64,000 nucleotides of DNA from CAWKOH01 sp963851245 (GCA_963851245.1 CAWKOH010000005.1:372001-436000), one strand, 5' to 3'; counted from the first letter of the stretch, positions 46,020 through 55,841 are shown. The notes: a model not told the origin generated them from the sequence alone. Translations and numbers: made by a program.

Positions 46020-46165
46020 CCGTCACCCCCGCTACTAACTCCGTTCTCCCACTCCCCCAACCCAAGCATCCCTCACGACCAACCTCCCCCCAAAATCCCA
46101 GCCCCCATCCCTCCATCCTCTCCCCAACTATCCACCCCTTCTCCGTCAACCCCAAATTCCCGAAC
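46020..46165. repeat. Pyrimidine-rich low-complexity tract
   Basis: The plus strand is almost all C and T with scattered A and contains very little G, unlike the rest of the window. Motifs like CCCCAA and CCTCCC recur irregularly. It sits between the regulator and the relaxase gene, where a transfer origin would be expected, but no nic-site sequence can be assigned. Confidence 0.5.
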
Positions 46166-46245
46166 ACGATTGCAACCGAGTCGGTTGCCCCTTGCTGGAG
46201 CCCGTCGCGGCGGGCCTGACGAGCGGAGGTGACGCCTTGGCGTGG

Positions 46246-49028
46246 ATGCGAATGATGGGCGTCGACTCGGTCAATTATCACCGCGAAACGGTGATGGAAC
46301 GAGCCGACGATCACCCCCGAGCGGCCCTGGAGTACTACGCGTCCCGGGGTGAGACACCGCTGGTTTGGGGCGGCTCCGGCGCCCCAGAACTCGGCCTGGA
46401 AGGGCCGGTCAGCGAGGCCGAATACGACGCCATCTTCGGTCCGGGCGGCGCCCGCCGACCGTCCGACGGGGCCCGTTTGGTGGCCGCGAAACGGCCAGGG
46501 ATGGAGCTGGTGGTGGCCGCCCAGAAGTCGGTGGCGCTGCTGGGTTTGATCGGCCGGGCCGAGGACATGCACGCCATCTTGGACGCCGAGACCGACGCCA
46601 CCTTGGCCTATCTCGACACCTGGATGATGGTGCGGGGAGGCCGGCGCGGACGCTCGCCAGACCCGCGGCCCGACGCACGGTTTGATCTGGGCGCGTACCC
46701 GCCACGCCACATCGCGTGCCGGCGATCCTGAACCTCACGATCACGTGTCTGATCGCCAATGTGTGCCACATGGCCGACGGCAAAGGGGGCTGGAAGGCCG
46801 TCGATACCGCCGCCCTGCGCGACATCCTGCACGCCGCGACAGCGTTCGGTCGGGTGGCGTCGGCGGCCAAAGCCATCGAGCTCGGCTACGCCATCGAGGC
46901 CGACGACGGGCCGTCCGGGAGGCTGGGCCATTGGCGTATCGCCGGCATGCCCGAGGGGGCGTGCCAGCTGTTCTCCAAGCGCTCGGCGGAGATCACCGCC
47001 GCGGTCGAATCCAAGGGCTTCGACACCTACCAGGCCCGCCAGACCGCCGCCCGGGACACCCGCAAGACCAAGCGGCACACCCCGCCGGCCGATCTGATGG
47101 ACGGCTGGATCCTACGAGCTGTCCGCGGCGGGCTACACCCCCGAAGGGATGCTCGACGACATCATCGAAGCCGGCGAGGTCAACCGCCGTCATCGACCGC
47201 AGGTGCTGTCAGCCCGGCAGCTGGAGGCTCTGGCCGTCTACGCCCTCGGCCCGTCCGGGCGTTTGGCCCAGCAGAAGGTGTTCACCCGATCCGACGTGGC
47301 CGTCGCGCTCGGGCCGCTGCTGTTCGGGTTCGCACCCCGGGAGCTGCTGCGGGCCGTCGAGGCGGTCTGCGGCCACCCCGACGCGGTGGCGCTGCTGGGC
47401 GTCAAGACCGCCCGGGAGCAGGCCTATGCCCCGGCCTGTGTGATCGCCACCGAGGCCGCCATCGCCTTGAAGGTCGCCCTCCAAGCCGACCGCACCGGTG
47501 CGCCCGCCGTCGGCGTCGAGGCGGCCGAGAAGGCGATCACAGCCAAGGAGGACCAGCTGGGCGGCCGGCCGCTCACCGACGGGCAGACAGCCATGATCCG
47601 ATCGGTGGTCACCTCCGGGCGTCCGGTGGAGCTGATCGTGGGGGTGGCCGGATCGGGCAAGACGACCGCCCTGGACGCCGCCCGCCAGGCGTTCGAGGAC
47701 AGCCGGCTACCGGGTCGTGGGCACCTCCATCTCTGGCCAGGCCGCCCGCACCCTGGGCGCCGAAGCCGGCATCGACGAGTCCCGCACCATCGCCTCCCTG
47801 CTGTGGCGGTTCGACCACCGACGGCTCCGCCTAGACGACCGCACCGTGGTCGTTTGTGACGAGGCGGGCATGACCGACGACCCCGACATGCTGCGCCTGC
47901 TCGCCGCCACCGAGGCAGCCGGGTCCAAGCTGATGATCGTCGGAGACCACCGCCAACTCGGCGCGGTCGGCCCCGGCGGGAGCCTCGAGGCCCTCGTCGA
48001 CCGGCACACCGGCAGCGTCCACGCCCTGCGCGAGAACGTCCGCCAAGCCGACCCCGAAGAACGGACCATGCTGGCCCACCTGCGCGCCGGGAACGTCGAG
48101 CAAGCGGTCAACTGGTACGCCGACCACGGGCGGATAGACACCGCTGCCGGCCGGGATCAGGCGCTCGAGCAGACCGTCGCCGCCTGGGCCAAAGACGTCG
48201 CAGACGGCAAGCAGGCCGACCATGATGGCGTGGCGGCGGGCCAACGTCGCCGCCCTCAACACCCGGGCCCGAACAAGCCATGCGCCAGGCCGGCCGGCTG
48301 ACCGGACCGGAGCTGCAGGTGGCCGGCAACATCTACCAGGCTGGGGACCGCATCATCACCCTCGCTCCCTCCGCCCATGGACAGCTGGTCACCTCGCAGC
48401 GAGGCCACGTGGTCGGCGTCGACCCCGATGCCGGCAGCCTGACGGTGCGGATGGACGACGGCCGGACCCACTCCCTGGGGCCCGACCAGATCGGCCCCGA
48501 CAAGTCTCGCCCTGGGGTATGCCACGACCGTCCATCGAAGCCAAGGCGCCACCTTCGACACCGCCCATCTCTTCGCCGACGGCGGCGGGCGAGAGCTCGG
48601 ATACGTCGCCATGAGCCGAGCCCGAGACACCGCCCACGTTCACGCGGTCGCCGACAACGTCTACCAGGCCGTCGAAGACCTCACCTGGGACTGGAGCCGC
48701 GAGAAGCGACAAGCCTGGGCCATCGACACCGGCACACCCGAAACTCAAGGGCGCCATCCCCTCGAGATAGAAGCCGACAAACAAGCCCCTGGGAAGCTGC
48801 GAGCCGTGCTCGGCCGGGCCCGGCTCAAGGCCGAACGGGCCGCGCTGAGCAGCCGGAGCATCCGACCAGCCCGACCCGGCTGTGCGGCGCCAGGTGGCCG
48901 GCCTCGACCGTCACATCCAGCTCCTCGACCAGCGCCTCGATTCATCGAAACACCCCTTGGCGACACAGCCATCCTCGACTCCCATAGAGGCGCCAGCCAC
49001 CGAACGGAGCAACGGACCGACCCTCTGA
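46246..49028 (+). pseudogene. MobF-type conjugative relaxase-helicase (TrwC/TraA-like) with about eight frameshifts
   Basis: Pieces in three frames occur in family order. Relaxase: VNYHRETVMERADDHPRA, LEYYASRG (Tyr), WGGSGAPELGLEG, VAAQKSVALLGLIG, and the three-His motif EPHDHV with LIANVCHMADGKGGW. Helicase: P-loop LIVGVAGSGKTTALDAA, VVVCDEAGMTDD (DExx), LMIVGDHRQLGAVGP, then GYATTVHRSQGATFDTAHLF and GYVAMSRARDTAHVHA. Frame changes fall near 46629, 46747, 47111, 47703, 48218, 48269, 48503 and 48848. It would nick oriT and unwind DNA for transfer. As read it cannot be functional. Start may be TTG 46237. Confidence 0.82.
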
Positions 49029-49154
49029 GCCCTCCCGTCAGTGTCGGCCTATTGGGGCGGTTTCACGCGTAACCCGAGGGTGACCCAGCGCGGCACTTAT
49101 GAGATGGGAGGGGGCGAGCGGGCTTCGGGATATCGGGCTAGTGGATGACCGGTT

Positions 49155-51095
49155 TCACCTCACCGGGGCTGGGCTGCGTACGCTTCGGACGGCTCGGCTG
49201 AGGGTGACTGTGTCGTAGGGTGCCGGTTGGCGTTGGCCGTTGATGAAGAAGGTGGGTGTGCCAGAGACGCCGCTGAGGTCGGCGCTTTCCACGTCGGCGG
49301 CGACCCGGTCGCTCCAGCGGTGGGTTTGCAGGTCGGTGGCGAATCGATCGATGTCGAGTCCTAGCCGCCGGGCGTAATCGATCAGATGGTCGTATGCGAG
49401 CTGGTCTTGGTGTTCCAGGAGGAGGTCGTGCATCGGCCAGAACGCCCCTTGGGTCGCGGCCGCCTCGGAGGCTTCGGCGGCCAGTTGGGCTTGGGGGTGT
49501 ACGTCGTTGAGTGGTAGGTGCCGCCACGCGTAGCGCAGGTCGGCGAAGTCGGCCAGGAGTTCCCGAATGGTGGGTTCGGCCTGTGCGCAGTGGGGGCATT
49601 CGAAGTCGCCGTATTCGACCAGGGTGATCGGGGCGTCGGGCGGGCCGCGCAAGTGGTCGCGATCGGCGTCGACGGGATCGACGAGATCGACGATGACCTC
49701 TGAGCGCCCCAAGAGTGCTCTGGCCCGCAGGGCGGGCGCGAGCTGGTCGGTGGCGGCGAAGACCAGCCAGGCCAGCACGGCGGAGAGCACCGCGGCGGTG
49801 AGGATACCGAGGGTGGCCTCCTTGAGGGCGCTGCCGCGAAAGGCGATCGAGGCGATCAATAGTGAAACGGTGAATCCTGTGCCCGCGGTGGCGCCCCCTC
49901 CTATGACGGCCGCCCATCCCACCGGTGGGCGCAGCCGACCCCGGCTGGCTTTTGTCACCAGGGCCGAAGCGAGGGTCACTCCGAGCGGTTTACCGATGAC
50001 GTAGCCGAGGATGATGCCGAGGGTGACGGGGGAGCGGTAGGCGCTGGACAGGAACTTGGGGTCGATGGGTATCCCGGCGTTGGCGAGACCGAACAGGGGG
50101 ACGATGACGTAGCTGGTCCAGGGGTGATAGATCTGGGCCAGCCGGTCGTTGGGTGATATGGCGGTGGCGAGCCCGGCTCTGGCCAGTTGGGCCCGACCGG
50201 GTGTGGGCTGTTCGCGAAAGTCACGGACCAGGCTGGTGGCCCGCTCGAGATCAGGACGGTTGGCCGGGGCGGCGTAGGCGATCAGCCCGGCTGCCAGTCC
50301 GACGATGATGGGGTCCACGCCGGATTTGGCCAGGGCCACCCAGCTGATGGCGGCCAGCGCGAAGTAGACCAGCCCGAAGGGAACGCGCCGCCACGCGGCG
50401 ACGACGGCCATGGCGAACGCGCCCGCCGCGACCAGCAGGTGCGCCACGCTGAGGTGATGGGAGTACACGGTGGCGATCACGGCCAGCCCCACGATGTCAT
50501 CGACGACCGTTACTGTCAGGATGAGGCCCCGCAATCGGTTCGGCACCCGGCTGCCGAGCAGGGCGAACACCCCCAAGGCGAACGCCGTGTCGGTTGACAT
50601 CGACACTCCCCACCCGTGGATCGAGGACCGCCCGGCGTTGACCGCCAGGTAGATGCCTATGGCGCCCAGCATCCCTCCCAGGCCCGCCACTACCGGCAGG
50701 ACGATGCGGGGGCGCTCGCGGAACTCGCCGACATCGAACTCGCGGCGGGCTTCGAGGCCGACCACCAAGAAGAAGAAGGCCATCAGACCGCTGTTGATCC
50801 ACTGTCGCAGGGTCAGGGACAGATCCCACTGCCCGACCCGCACCGACACCAGCGTGTTCCACACCCGCTGGTAGGACCCGTAGTCGAGGTTGGCCCATAT
50901 CAGCCCGGCCACCGCCGCGCCTAGCAGAACCGCGCCGCTGCCGGTCTCGGTGCGCAAGAAGCGGCGGAGCGGGGTGTCCCGGCCAAGCCACGCCGTGCGC
51001 CCACTGCTCGAGGAGGCGTCCGGTGGGTCGGGCGACGCCCCCGGATCATCACGCCCCACCCTGGCGGGCTTTTCGGCCCCGGAACTGTTTGGCAT
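49155..51095 (-). CDS. nhaA: NhaA-type Na+/H+ antiporter fused to a DsbA-like thioredoxin domain
   Basis: Of 646 residues, about 55-440 form NhaA with some 12 helices and the ion-binding VTVVDDIVGLAVIA (Asp-Asp) and STDTAFALGV motifs. The last ~190 residues are a DsbA-like oxidoreductase with active site GDFECPHCAQ and cis-Pro loop GVSGTPTFFING. NhaA-DsbA fusions are known in actinobacteria. If the last NhaA helix places the domain outside, it could act on extracytoplasmic thiols. ATG 51095 is the chosen start; a frame to 51176 is also open. Confidence 0.88.
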   Translation of the reverse strand: MPNSSGAEKPARVGRDDPGASPDPPDASSSSGRTAWLGRDTPLRRFLRTETGSGAVLLGAAVAGLIWANLDYGSYQRVWNTLVSVRVGQWDLSLTLRQWINSGLMAFFFLVVGLEARREFDVGEFRERPRIVLPVVAGLGGMLGAIGIYLAVNAGRSSIHGWGVSMSTDTAFALGVFALLGSRVPNRLRGLILTVTVVDDIVGLAVIATVYSHHLSVAHLLVAAGAFAMAVVAAWRRVPFGLVYFALAAISWVALAKSGVDPIIVGLAAGLIAYAAPANRPDLERATSLVRDFREQPTPGRAQLARAGLATAISPNDRLAQIYHPWTSYVIVPLFGLANAGIPIDPKFLSSAYRSPVTLGIILGYVIGKPLGVTLASALVTKASRGRLRPPVGWAAVIGGGATAGTGFTVSLLIASIAFRGSALKEATLGILTAAVLSAVLAWLVFAATDQLAPALRARALLGRSEVIVDLVDPVDADRDHLRGPPDAPITLVEYGDFECPHCAQAEPTIRELLADFADLRYAWRHLPLNDVHPQAQLAAEASEAAATQGAFWPMHDLLLEHQDQLAYDHLIDYARRLGLDIDRFATDLQTHRWSDRVAADVESADLSGVSGTPTFFINGQRQPAPYDTVTLSRAVRSVRSPAPVR

Positions 51096-51428
51096 GGCCT
51101 GCCGGGCCTCCCATCCGTCGACGAACTGTCGCCGACCAGACTTCCCGGCACGCCACCAGCGACTGTATCCCCTCACCAGGCCGGCCCGGACCGGCGGGAG
51201 GAGGCAGTGTCGGGGACGCAGCGTGCATGATGCTCACGCCGCCCCGGGGCCGGTAGCTGACCAGCATGAATGGGCCCTTTTGGAGTGCCCGCGTCGTGTG
51301 GCCGGGATCGCCCAACACGTGGCAAAGCCACCACGCACCTGCGGTGACGCCGAGTCGGATTCGGGGGTCTGTTGACGATGGGCCTGAGACTGCGACGTGC
51401 TGGCATGTCCGCGGACCATCCTGACCTC
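51096..51428. other. Intergenic region between divergent nhaA and TauE genes
   Basis: No supported gene in 330 bp. It probably contains the promoters of both operons. Confidence 0.35.
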
Positions 51429-51452
51429 AGTTGTCCGGTTGTCCGAACAACT
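51429..51452. promoter_or_regulatory. Palindromic candidate operator before the TauE gene
   Basis: Arms AGTTGT and ACAACT, with inner CGG and CCG, form a 24-bp interrupted palindrome ending 8 bp before ATG 51460. A GntR-family gene lies in the same operon, so autoregulation is plausible. Confidence 0.45.
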
Positions 51453-51459
51453 TGGTAGG

Positions 51460-52317
51460 ATGGGTACGGTGACCCCGCTTGACCTGACTGGCCTTTTGCT
51501 GGTGCTGGCGGCCGGGGCGGGCCTGATCGGTTCTCTGGTTGGTCTCGGCGGGGGAGTCTTGCTCGTGCCGGTCCTGACGCTCGGCTTTCACGTGGACATC
51601 CGTCTCGCCATCGCCACCTCGATCGTGGCGGTGGTGGCCTCCTCGGTGGCGGCCGCGCCGCGAACGCTCACTAGCGGCTTCTCGAATGTTCGCCTCGGGA
51701 TCTTCCTCGCCGTGGCGACCACTCTGGGCGGGCTGACCGGTGCGTTCGTCTCCGGGATCGTCGCCCCTCGGCTGCTGTACGGGTTGTTCGGCACGGTGCT
51801 GGTGGTCTCAGGCGTCCAGATGCTTGTGCAGCACCGCTCCCGGTCCCGTCGGCCGGCGGCCGAGCCTGAGCCTTCGACGCTTTCGAGCAGCCTCGGCCTG
51901 CGCGGCAGCTATCGCGACCCGGGTTCCGACGAGGAACGGGGTTATGTGGTGCAGCGCCCGGTGCTGGGGCTGTCGCTCATGTACGTGGCGGGGACGGTGA
52001 GCGGCCTGCTGGGCATCGGGGCCGGCGTGCTCAAGGTGCCGGCCATGGATGTGGCGATGCGGCTCCCGTTCAAGGTGTCGACGGCGACGAGCAACCTGCT
52101 GATCGGCGTGACGGCATCGGCCGGTGCGATTGTCTATCTGGCCAGGGGCAGCGTCGACCCGTATCTGGCCGGGCCGGTGGCGCTCGGGGTGCTGGCGGGC
52201 GCGTGGCTCGGCGGCCACCTGTTCACGAAGTTGGCCCCCTCGATCATCCGCTGGACGTTCCTGGCCGTGCTTGCGGTGGTGGCCGTCCAGATGCTGATCA
52301 AGGCGGTCGGCGCGTGA
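51460..52317 (+). CDS. TauE/SafE-family sulfite or sulfur-compound exporter
   Basis: This 285-residue membrane protein has about eight helices and the duplicated family motif: LIGSLVGLGGGVLLVPVLTL in the first half and SGLLGIGAGVLKVPAMDVAM in the second. TauE-type proteins are anion exporters for sulfite, sulfoacetate or similar. An ATG at 51460 or GTG at 51469 may be the start; AGGATGG favours the latter slightly. The stop overlaps the DUF1634 start (GTGA). The partner DUF1634 gene supports the call. Confidence 0.9.
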   Translation: MGTVTPLDLTGLLLVLAAGAGLIGSLVGLGGGVLLVPVLTLGFHVDIRLAIATSIVAVVASSVAAAPRTLTSGFSNVRLGIFLAVATTLGGLTGAFVSGIVAPRLLYGLFGTVLVVSGVQMLVQHRSRSRRPAAEPEPSTLSSSLGLRGSYRDPGSDEERGYVVQRPVLGLSLMYVAGTVSGLLGIGAGVLKVPAMDVAMRLPFKVSTATSNLLIGVTASAGAIVYLARGSVDPYLAGPVALGVLAGAWLGGHLFTKLAPSIIRWTFLAVLAVVAVQMLIKAVGA

Positions 52318-52671
52318 CGCTCCAGCACCTCGTGGCCCGGGTGCTTCGGATTGGTCTGGTGGCCAGCCTGGTGCTGATCGCCGCCGGCGTGGTGATCGAG
52401 GAGACCTCGCCCGCGGGGAGGGCGCGCAAGACGCTGTCGGGCGGAACGTTCCCCCACGGCGCTCGCCCAGGTGCTCCACGGCCTGGCGAGGGGTTCCGGC
52501 CGGGCTGCGGTCGAGGCCGGCCTTGTGCTCCTCGTGTGCACACCGATCGCGGCTGTCGCCGCGGCGGTGATCGCCTGGCGTCGCCAGGGTGACTGGAAGA
52601 TGGCCGGGGTGGGTGCCGCGGTGATCGCCGTGCTCGGCCTGACGTGCGCGCTCGCCGTCATCGGCGCGTGA
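52314..52671 (+). CDS. DUF1634 membrane protein, one homopolymer frameshift
   Basis: Normally 115-120 residues with three helices, DUF1634 proteins accompany TauE exporters. The first frame gives LVARVLRIGLVASLVLIAAG and the Gly/Thr-rich loop. A run of five Cs near 52450 is one too many, and the second frame continues LAQVLHGLARGSGRAAVEAG, LVLLVCTPIAAVAAAVIAW and AVIAVLGLTCALAVIGA. The gene overlaps both neighbours by GTGA. Function unknown, possibly an exporter subunit. Confidence 0.72.
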
Positions 52672-52724
52672 GGAATCCAACCACCTCGGTGCCCACAGGA
52701 CGACTGAGTAGCGTCGCGGAGCGC

Positions 52725-53471
52725 ATGTCACCGACGCGCCTCGACCCGCGACAGGCGCTGCCACTGTGGGCTCAGCTCACCAGTCTGCTTCGTGAGCGGC
52801 TGCTGGCGGGAGCGTACTCCGAGCGCTTCCCGACCGAGGCCGACTTGACGGCCGAGTTCGAGGTCAGCCGGGCCACGGTCCGGGAGGCCATCCGGCGTCT
52901 CCGGGACGAGGGTCTGCTCGACGCCCGGCGCGGCAGCGGGACCTTCGTCGTACGCCGCCAGCTGGACGAGCCCGTCATCGGGGCGCCCGGGCTGGCCCGG
53001 GCCATCGTGGCGGCCGGGCTGGAGGAGGAGAGCCGCGTCCTCGAGGCCGCCGAGCTGCCGGCGACCGCCGAGGTGGCCGCGGCGCTCGGTTTGGCGTCGG
53101 GCGAGCCGATCGTGTGGTTGGAGCGCCTCCGGGTAGCCGGCGGGGAGCCGCTCGCCCTCGATCGTTCCGCTCTTCGCCTGGAAGAGCGGTGCCGCCGCCA
53201 GGTGCTCGGCGCCGACCTCGGACACGGTTCCCTTTACGAGCTGCTCGCCTCACGCTGCGACATCACCGTCACCGGGGCCACCGAGCAGGCGCGCGCCGTC
53301 ACTTGCAGCGCCAACGACCGATCACTCCTGCAGCTCGGCCGGGGTGAAGGCGTTCTCGAGGTCGAGCGCGTGGCGTACAGCGAAACCCGGCCGGTGGAGC
53401 TGCGGCGCAGCCTCTTTCGCGGGAACGCTTATATCGTCGAGGCGCGCTGGGGGGCCGTCCCGGATACCTGA
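52725..53471 (+). CDS. GntR/HutC-family repressor with UTRA ligand domain
   Basis: The winged HTH spans ~10-75: LPLWAQLTSLLRERLLAGAY, FPTEADLTAEFEVSRATVRE and LRDEGLLDARRGSGTFVV. The rest is a UTRA (chorismate lyase-like) effector domain with LERLRVAGGEPLALDRSALR and VLEVERVAYSETRPVELRRS. The protein has 248 residues from ATG 52725; a GTG at 52668 overlapping the DUF1634 stop is an alternative start. Its likely target is the palindrome before the TauE gene. The effector may be a sulfur compound (inference). Confidence 0.88.
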   Translation: MSPTRLDPRQALPLWAQLTSLLRERLLAGAYSERFPTEADLTAEFEVSRATVREAIRRLRDEGLLDARRGSGTFVVRRQLDEPVIGAPGLARAIVAAGLEEESRVLEAAELPATAEVAAALGLASGEPIVWLERLRVAGGEPLALDRSALRLEERCRRQVLGADLGHGSLYELLASRCDITVTGATEQARAVTCSANDRSLLQLGRGEGVLEVERVAYSETRPVELRRSLFRGNAYIVEARWGAVPDT

Positions 53472-53544
53472 TTTGAGGCCGCGCACAACAGAGCAGCTGA
53501 TTCGGTCACCTTCGTGCCTGCTCGTGGTCGTCACGGCGGATTGA

Positions 53545-53907
53545 GGAGGGGAAAACCCTTCGCCCGGCGACGCCGGCACCTTCTACGTGACCATGGTCGT
53601 AGCCGGCTACATAGTGGAGTTCCTTTTCGGCGGCCTCGGGCTAATCCCGACCACCCGGAACGCCAAGGTGGTGGAGGAGTCCATCACCTGGAACTACACC
53701 ACCATCCTCAACATCGTCTTTCTGGCGTTAGCTGCCGGGCTGCTCTATCGATTCGTAACCACCGGCGGGATACCCATGTTGCGGATGATGGGAGGCAGCC
53801 CAGATCAGAACCACGACAACCACCACGAGCAGTCCATCGACGCCCGACACGACACGATGCATTCACCCATGACCCGTGGCCGGGGTATCCCGAACGAGCG
53901 CCCATAA
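53545..53907 (+). pseudogene. C-terminal fragment of a YraQ/UPF0718-type permease
   Basis: After a TGA at 53542-53544 one frame gives VAGYIVEFLFGGLGLIPTTR, NAKVVEESITWNYTTILNIV and FLALAAGLLYRFVTTGGIPM. This matches the last two helices of UPF0718/DUF318 permeases ('E.LFG.LGLiP..Rna.v', 'WNYTT.LNI.fL.L...l..Rf...GG..MLrMM'). The other six or so helices are missing. Such permeases are often linked to metal or organoarsenic export and sit beside thiol-redox genes. Confidence 0.6.
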
Positions 53908-54240
53908 CAAGCCGCAAGAGCGTCCCCAAAGATTCTGACGCAAGTGCCCTCCAGCGACGGCACCGGGACCGATGTTCGGCGCCGAACCAGAGTGAACGGC
54001 CTCCGGTTAGGACAGGGACACGATATCGATTCGATGCCCGGCTAGCACTGACCCGATGGCGACGGTTGTTCTGCGGCCTGCTGCGCTCGACGCTTTTGCC
54101 AGCATGGCGGAACGCCCCGGATTTGTCTGCCGCGACGAGTCGGCGCTCGGGTCAGCGACCAGGGCTACCGCCTGTTCGGGTGAGTTCGGGTGGGTCCGCG
54201 CCGCCAGCACGGCCGTTCCGACTCCCGACAGGCTGCCGAG
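53908..54240. other. 330-bp gap with a doubtful minus-strand frame
   Basis: A minus-strand frame (54240 down to 54007) starting after a TAG reads AVLAARTHPNSPEQAVALVA and ends VLAGHRIDIVSLS. The composition is fairly natural but no start or family is evident. It may be another relic. Confidence 0.25.
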
Positions 54241-55135
54241 CTAGTGGTCTCCTGCGGCGGGCTGGCTCGGTTGGGAGGTCGCCTGCACAGGAGATCGGGT
54301 GGTCGGCACGCCCGGGCCAGCCCGGCCTCTGGCCAGGAGGATAACGACCGCCGCGGCGAAAACCGCGATGCTGGTCCAGTCGTTGAGTCGCAGGCCGAGG
54401 TAGCGGTGGGCTTCATCGACGCGGAGGTGTTCGGTGAAGAACCGGCCCACGCTGTAGAGGGCGGCGTAGACGAAAAACAGGTAGCCCTTGCGGATCGGTA
54501 GGTGTCGTTCGGCCAGGATGATCAGCCCCACGCAGGCCAGGTCCCACAGGGACTCGTAGAGGAACGTGGGCTGGAAGGTGGTGATCCCGGGCGGGTAGGC
54601 AGCGCAGGCGGTGACGGAGCTGCAATGGACGGGGTGGTCGATCTTGACCGCCCACGGCAGCCGGCTGGGGCTTCCGTAGAGTTCTTGGTTGAAGTAGTTG
54701 CCCCACCGGCCGATGGCTTGGGCTAGGGCCAGGGCCGGGGCGGCGCTGTCGATGGCGGTCCGCCAGTCAAGGCGGTAGTGGCGGGCGGCGATGAGGCCGA
54801 CGGCGACTCCGGCGGCTACGCCTCCCCAGATGCCGAGGCCGCCCTGCCAGATCTCGAAGGCCCGGTACCAGCGCCCGCCGGTGTCGGCCTGCCAGCTGGT
54901 CACCACGCTGTAGAGGCGGGCGCCCACGAGGCCGGCCGGAACGGCCCATAGCGCCAGTCGTGCCATCGCTCCCGACTCGCCGCCTCGAGCCTCCCACCTA
55001 CGTTGCAGCCAGCCAGACCGCAGCGACGACCCCGGCCGCGATCAGCAGCCCATAGACGTGCAGCCGGAACGCCCCCAGGCTTATCCCGTTACTGGGCGGG
55101 CTGGGTAGATAGGCGAGGACGTGGCCGGCGCGCAC
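54241..55135 (-). CDS. lgt: Prolipoprotein diacylglyceryl transferase, one frameshift
   Basis: Lgt transfers diacylglycerol from phosphatidylglycerol to lipoprotein Cys. The first frame (GTG 55135) has LGAFRLHVYGLLIAAGVVAA. Near 54995 the frame changes and continues ARLYSVVTSW, GIWGGVAAGVAVGLI, the signature AQAIGRWGNYFNQELYG (Asn, Gly-Asn catalytic region), TTFQPTFLYESLWDL and YSVGRFFTEHLR. The total is ~298 codons, standard length. An Lgt in an accessory island is expected to be a second copy. The C-terminal Pro/Ser tail is short. Confidence 0.85.
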
Positions 55136-55684
55136 GATGACAGCCTAAAGGGGTCGATCCGCACGGCCGGCGTGGTCGACATCGTCTGCTCTGATCGGCT
55201 TGTGAAACAGGGCAGCTCCAAGCCCGACGTTGACGACCCCGGCGGCTGCGCCCTACGACCACGATGGCGGCGGCCAGCTACCACCCACCCAGGGCGAGTC
55301 CGACGCCCTCCATCGCGCTCTCACCGTCACCGACGAGCCGACCACCAGGCAGCACCCATTTGTCACCGTCCACCTGGCCAGCACGGATCGTCGCCGTCGA
55401 CCAGCAGACGGTGGCATCACCCGGGTACGGCCCAAGGGGTATCACTAGGCCGATCCGGGACGCGTAGGCCGAGAAACTCGGCGAATCGATACTGATTTAG
55501 GGGTTACCGCCACCTTGGGGTCGTCCAAAGCTCGCATCTTCGCGTTCTACAGGTCGCCAGTGAGTTGCTGGCACCGTCGAATACGACCGGAGATGCGCCT
55601 CGACACCCTTCTCCCGACCAGCCCCCGAATGGTGCGGGTCGGGCCAGGCCACGGGAACGTCCGGTTCGGACCACCACCTCGTGG
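55136..55684. other. 550-bp region between lgt and the sulfur regulon
   Basis: No supported gene. A small frame from a TTG at 55230 (ending HPFVTVHLASTDRRRRPADG) could not be distinguished from noncoding DNA. A half-site GGGGTA lies at about 55436. Confidence 0.3.
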
Positions 55685-55698
55685 TACCCTGGGGGGTA
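55685..55698. promoter_or_regulatory. CsoR/CstR-type operator 1
   Basis: TACCCTGGGGGGTA lies directly before and into the ATG of the 46-residue protein gene. It matches the (A)TACCCC-GGGGTA(T) pattern of CsoR-family sites and the three further copies in this window. Confidence 0.7.
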
Positions 55699-55838
55699 TG
55701 TGCAGTGTGGTGGTGTGCCGGAAGTGCGGTCTGGCGGGCTGGGCGGGATGTGGGCAGCACGTGGAGCAGGTGCTCGGCCCCGTCCCAGTCAGCGAGCGCT
55801 GCCAGTGCAAGACCGACGAAACCTGTCATCCGGCGTAA
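55698..55838 (+). CDS. Cys-rich 46-residue protein
   Basis: This small protein has seven Cys residues (positions 2, 7, 10, 18, 35, 37, 43): MCSVVVCRKCGLAGWAGCGQ, then HVEQVLGPVPVSERCQCKTD. The CxxC and GCG/CQC pairs suggest zinc or thiol chemistry. Similar small proteins starting 'MCRxVxCxxCGKxTWxGCGxHV' are common in actinomycetes. It is the first gene of an operon with the CoADR-rhodanese gene, 3 bp downstream, and its start codon overlaps operator 1. It might be a sulfur or metal carrier (inference). Confidence 0.7.
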   Translation: MCSVVVCRKCGLAGWAGCGQHVEQVLGPVPVSERCQCKTDETCHPA

Positions 55839-55841
55839 GTC

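Noticed and set aside
45860..46219. Plus-strand ORF across the pyrimidine-rich tract
   Set aside because: Pro/Ser-rich translation caused by C/T composition; no start or motif support.
55121..55495. Plus-strand ORF between lgt and operator 1
   Set aside because: Low-quality composition and no ribosome site; listed only as a gap.
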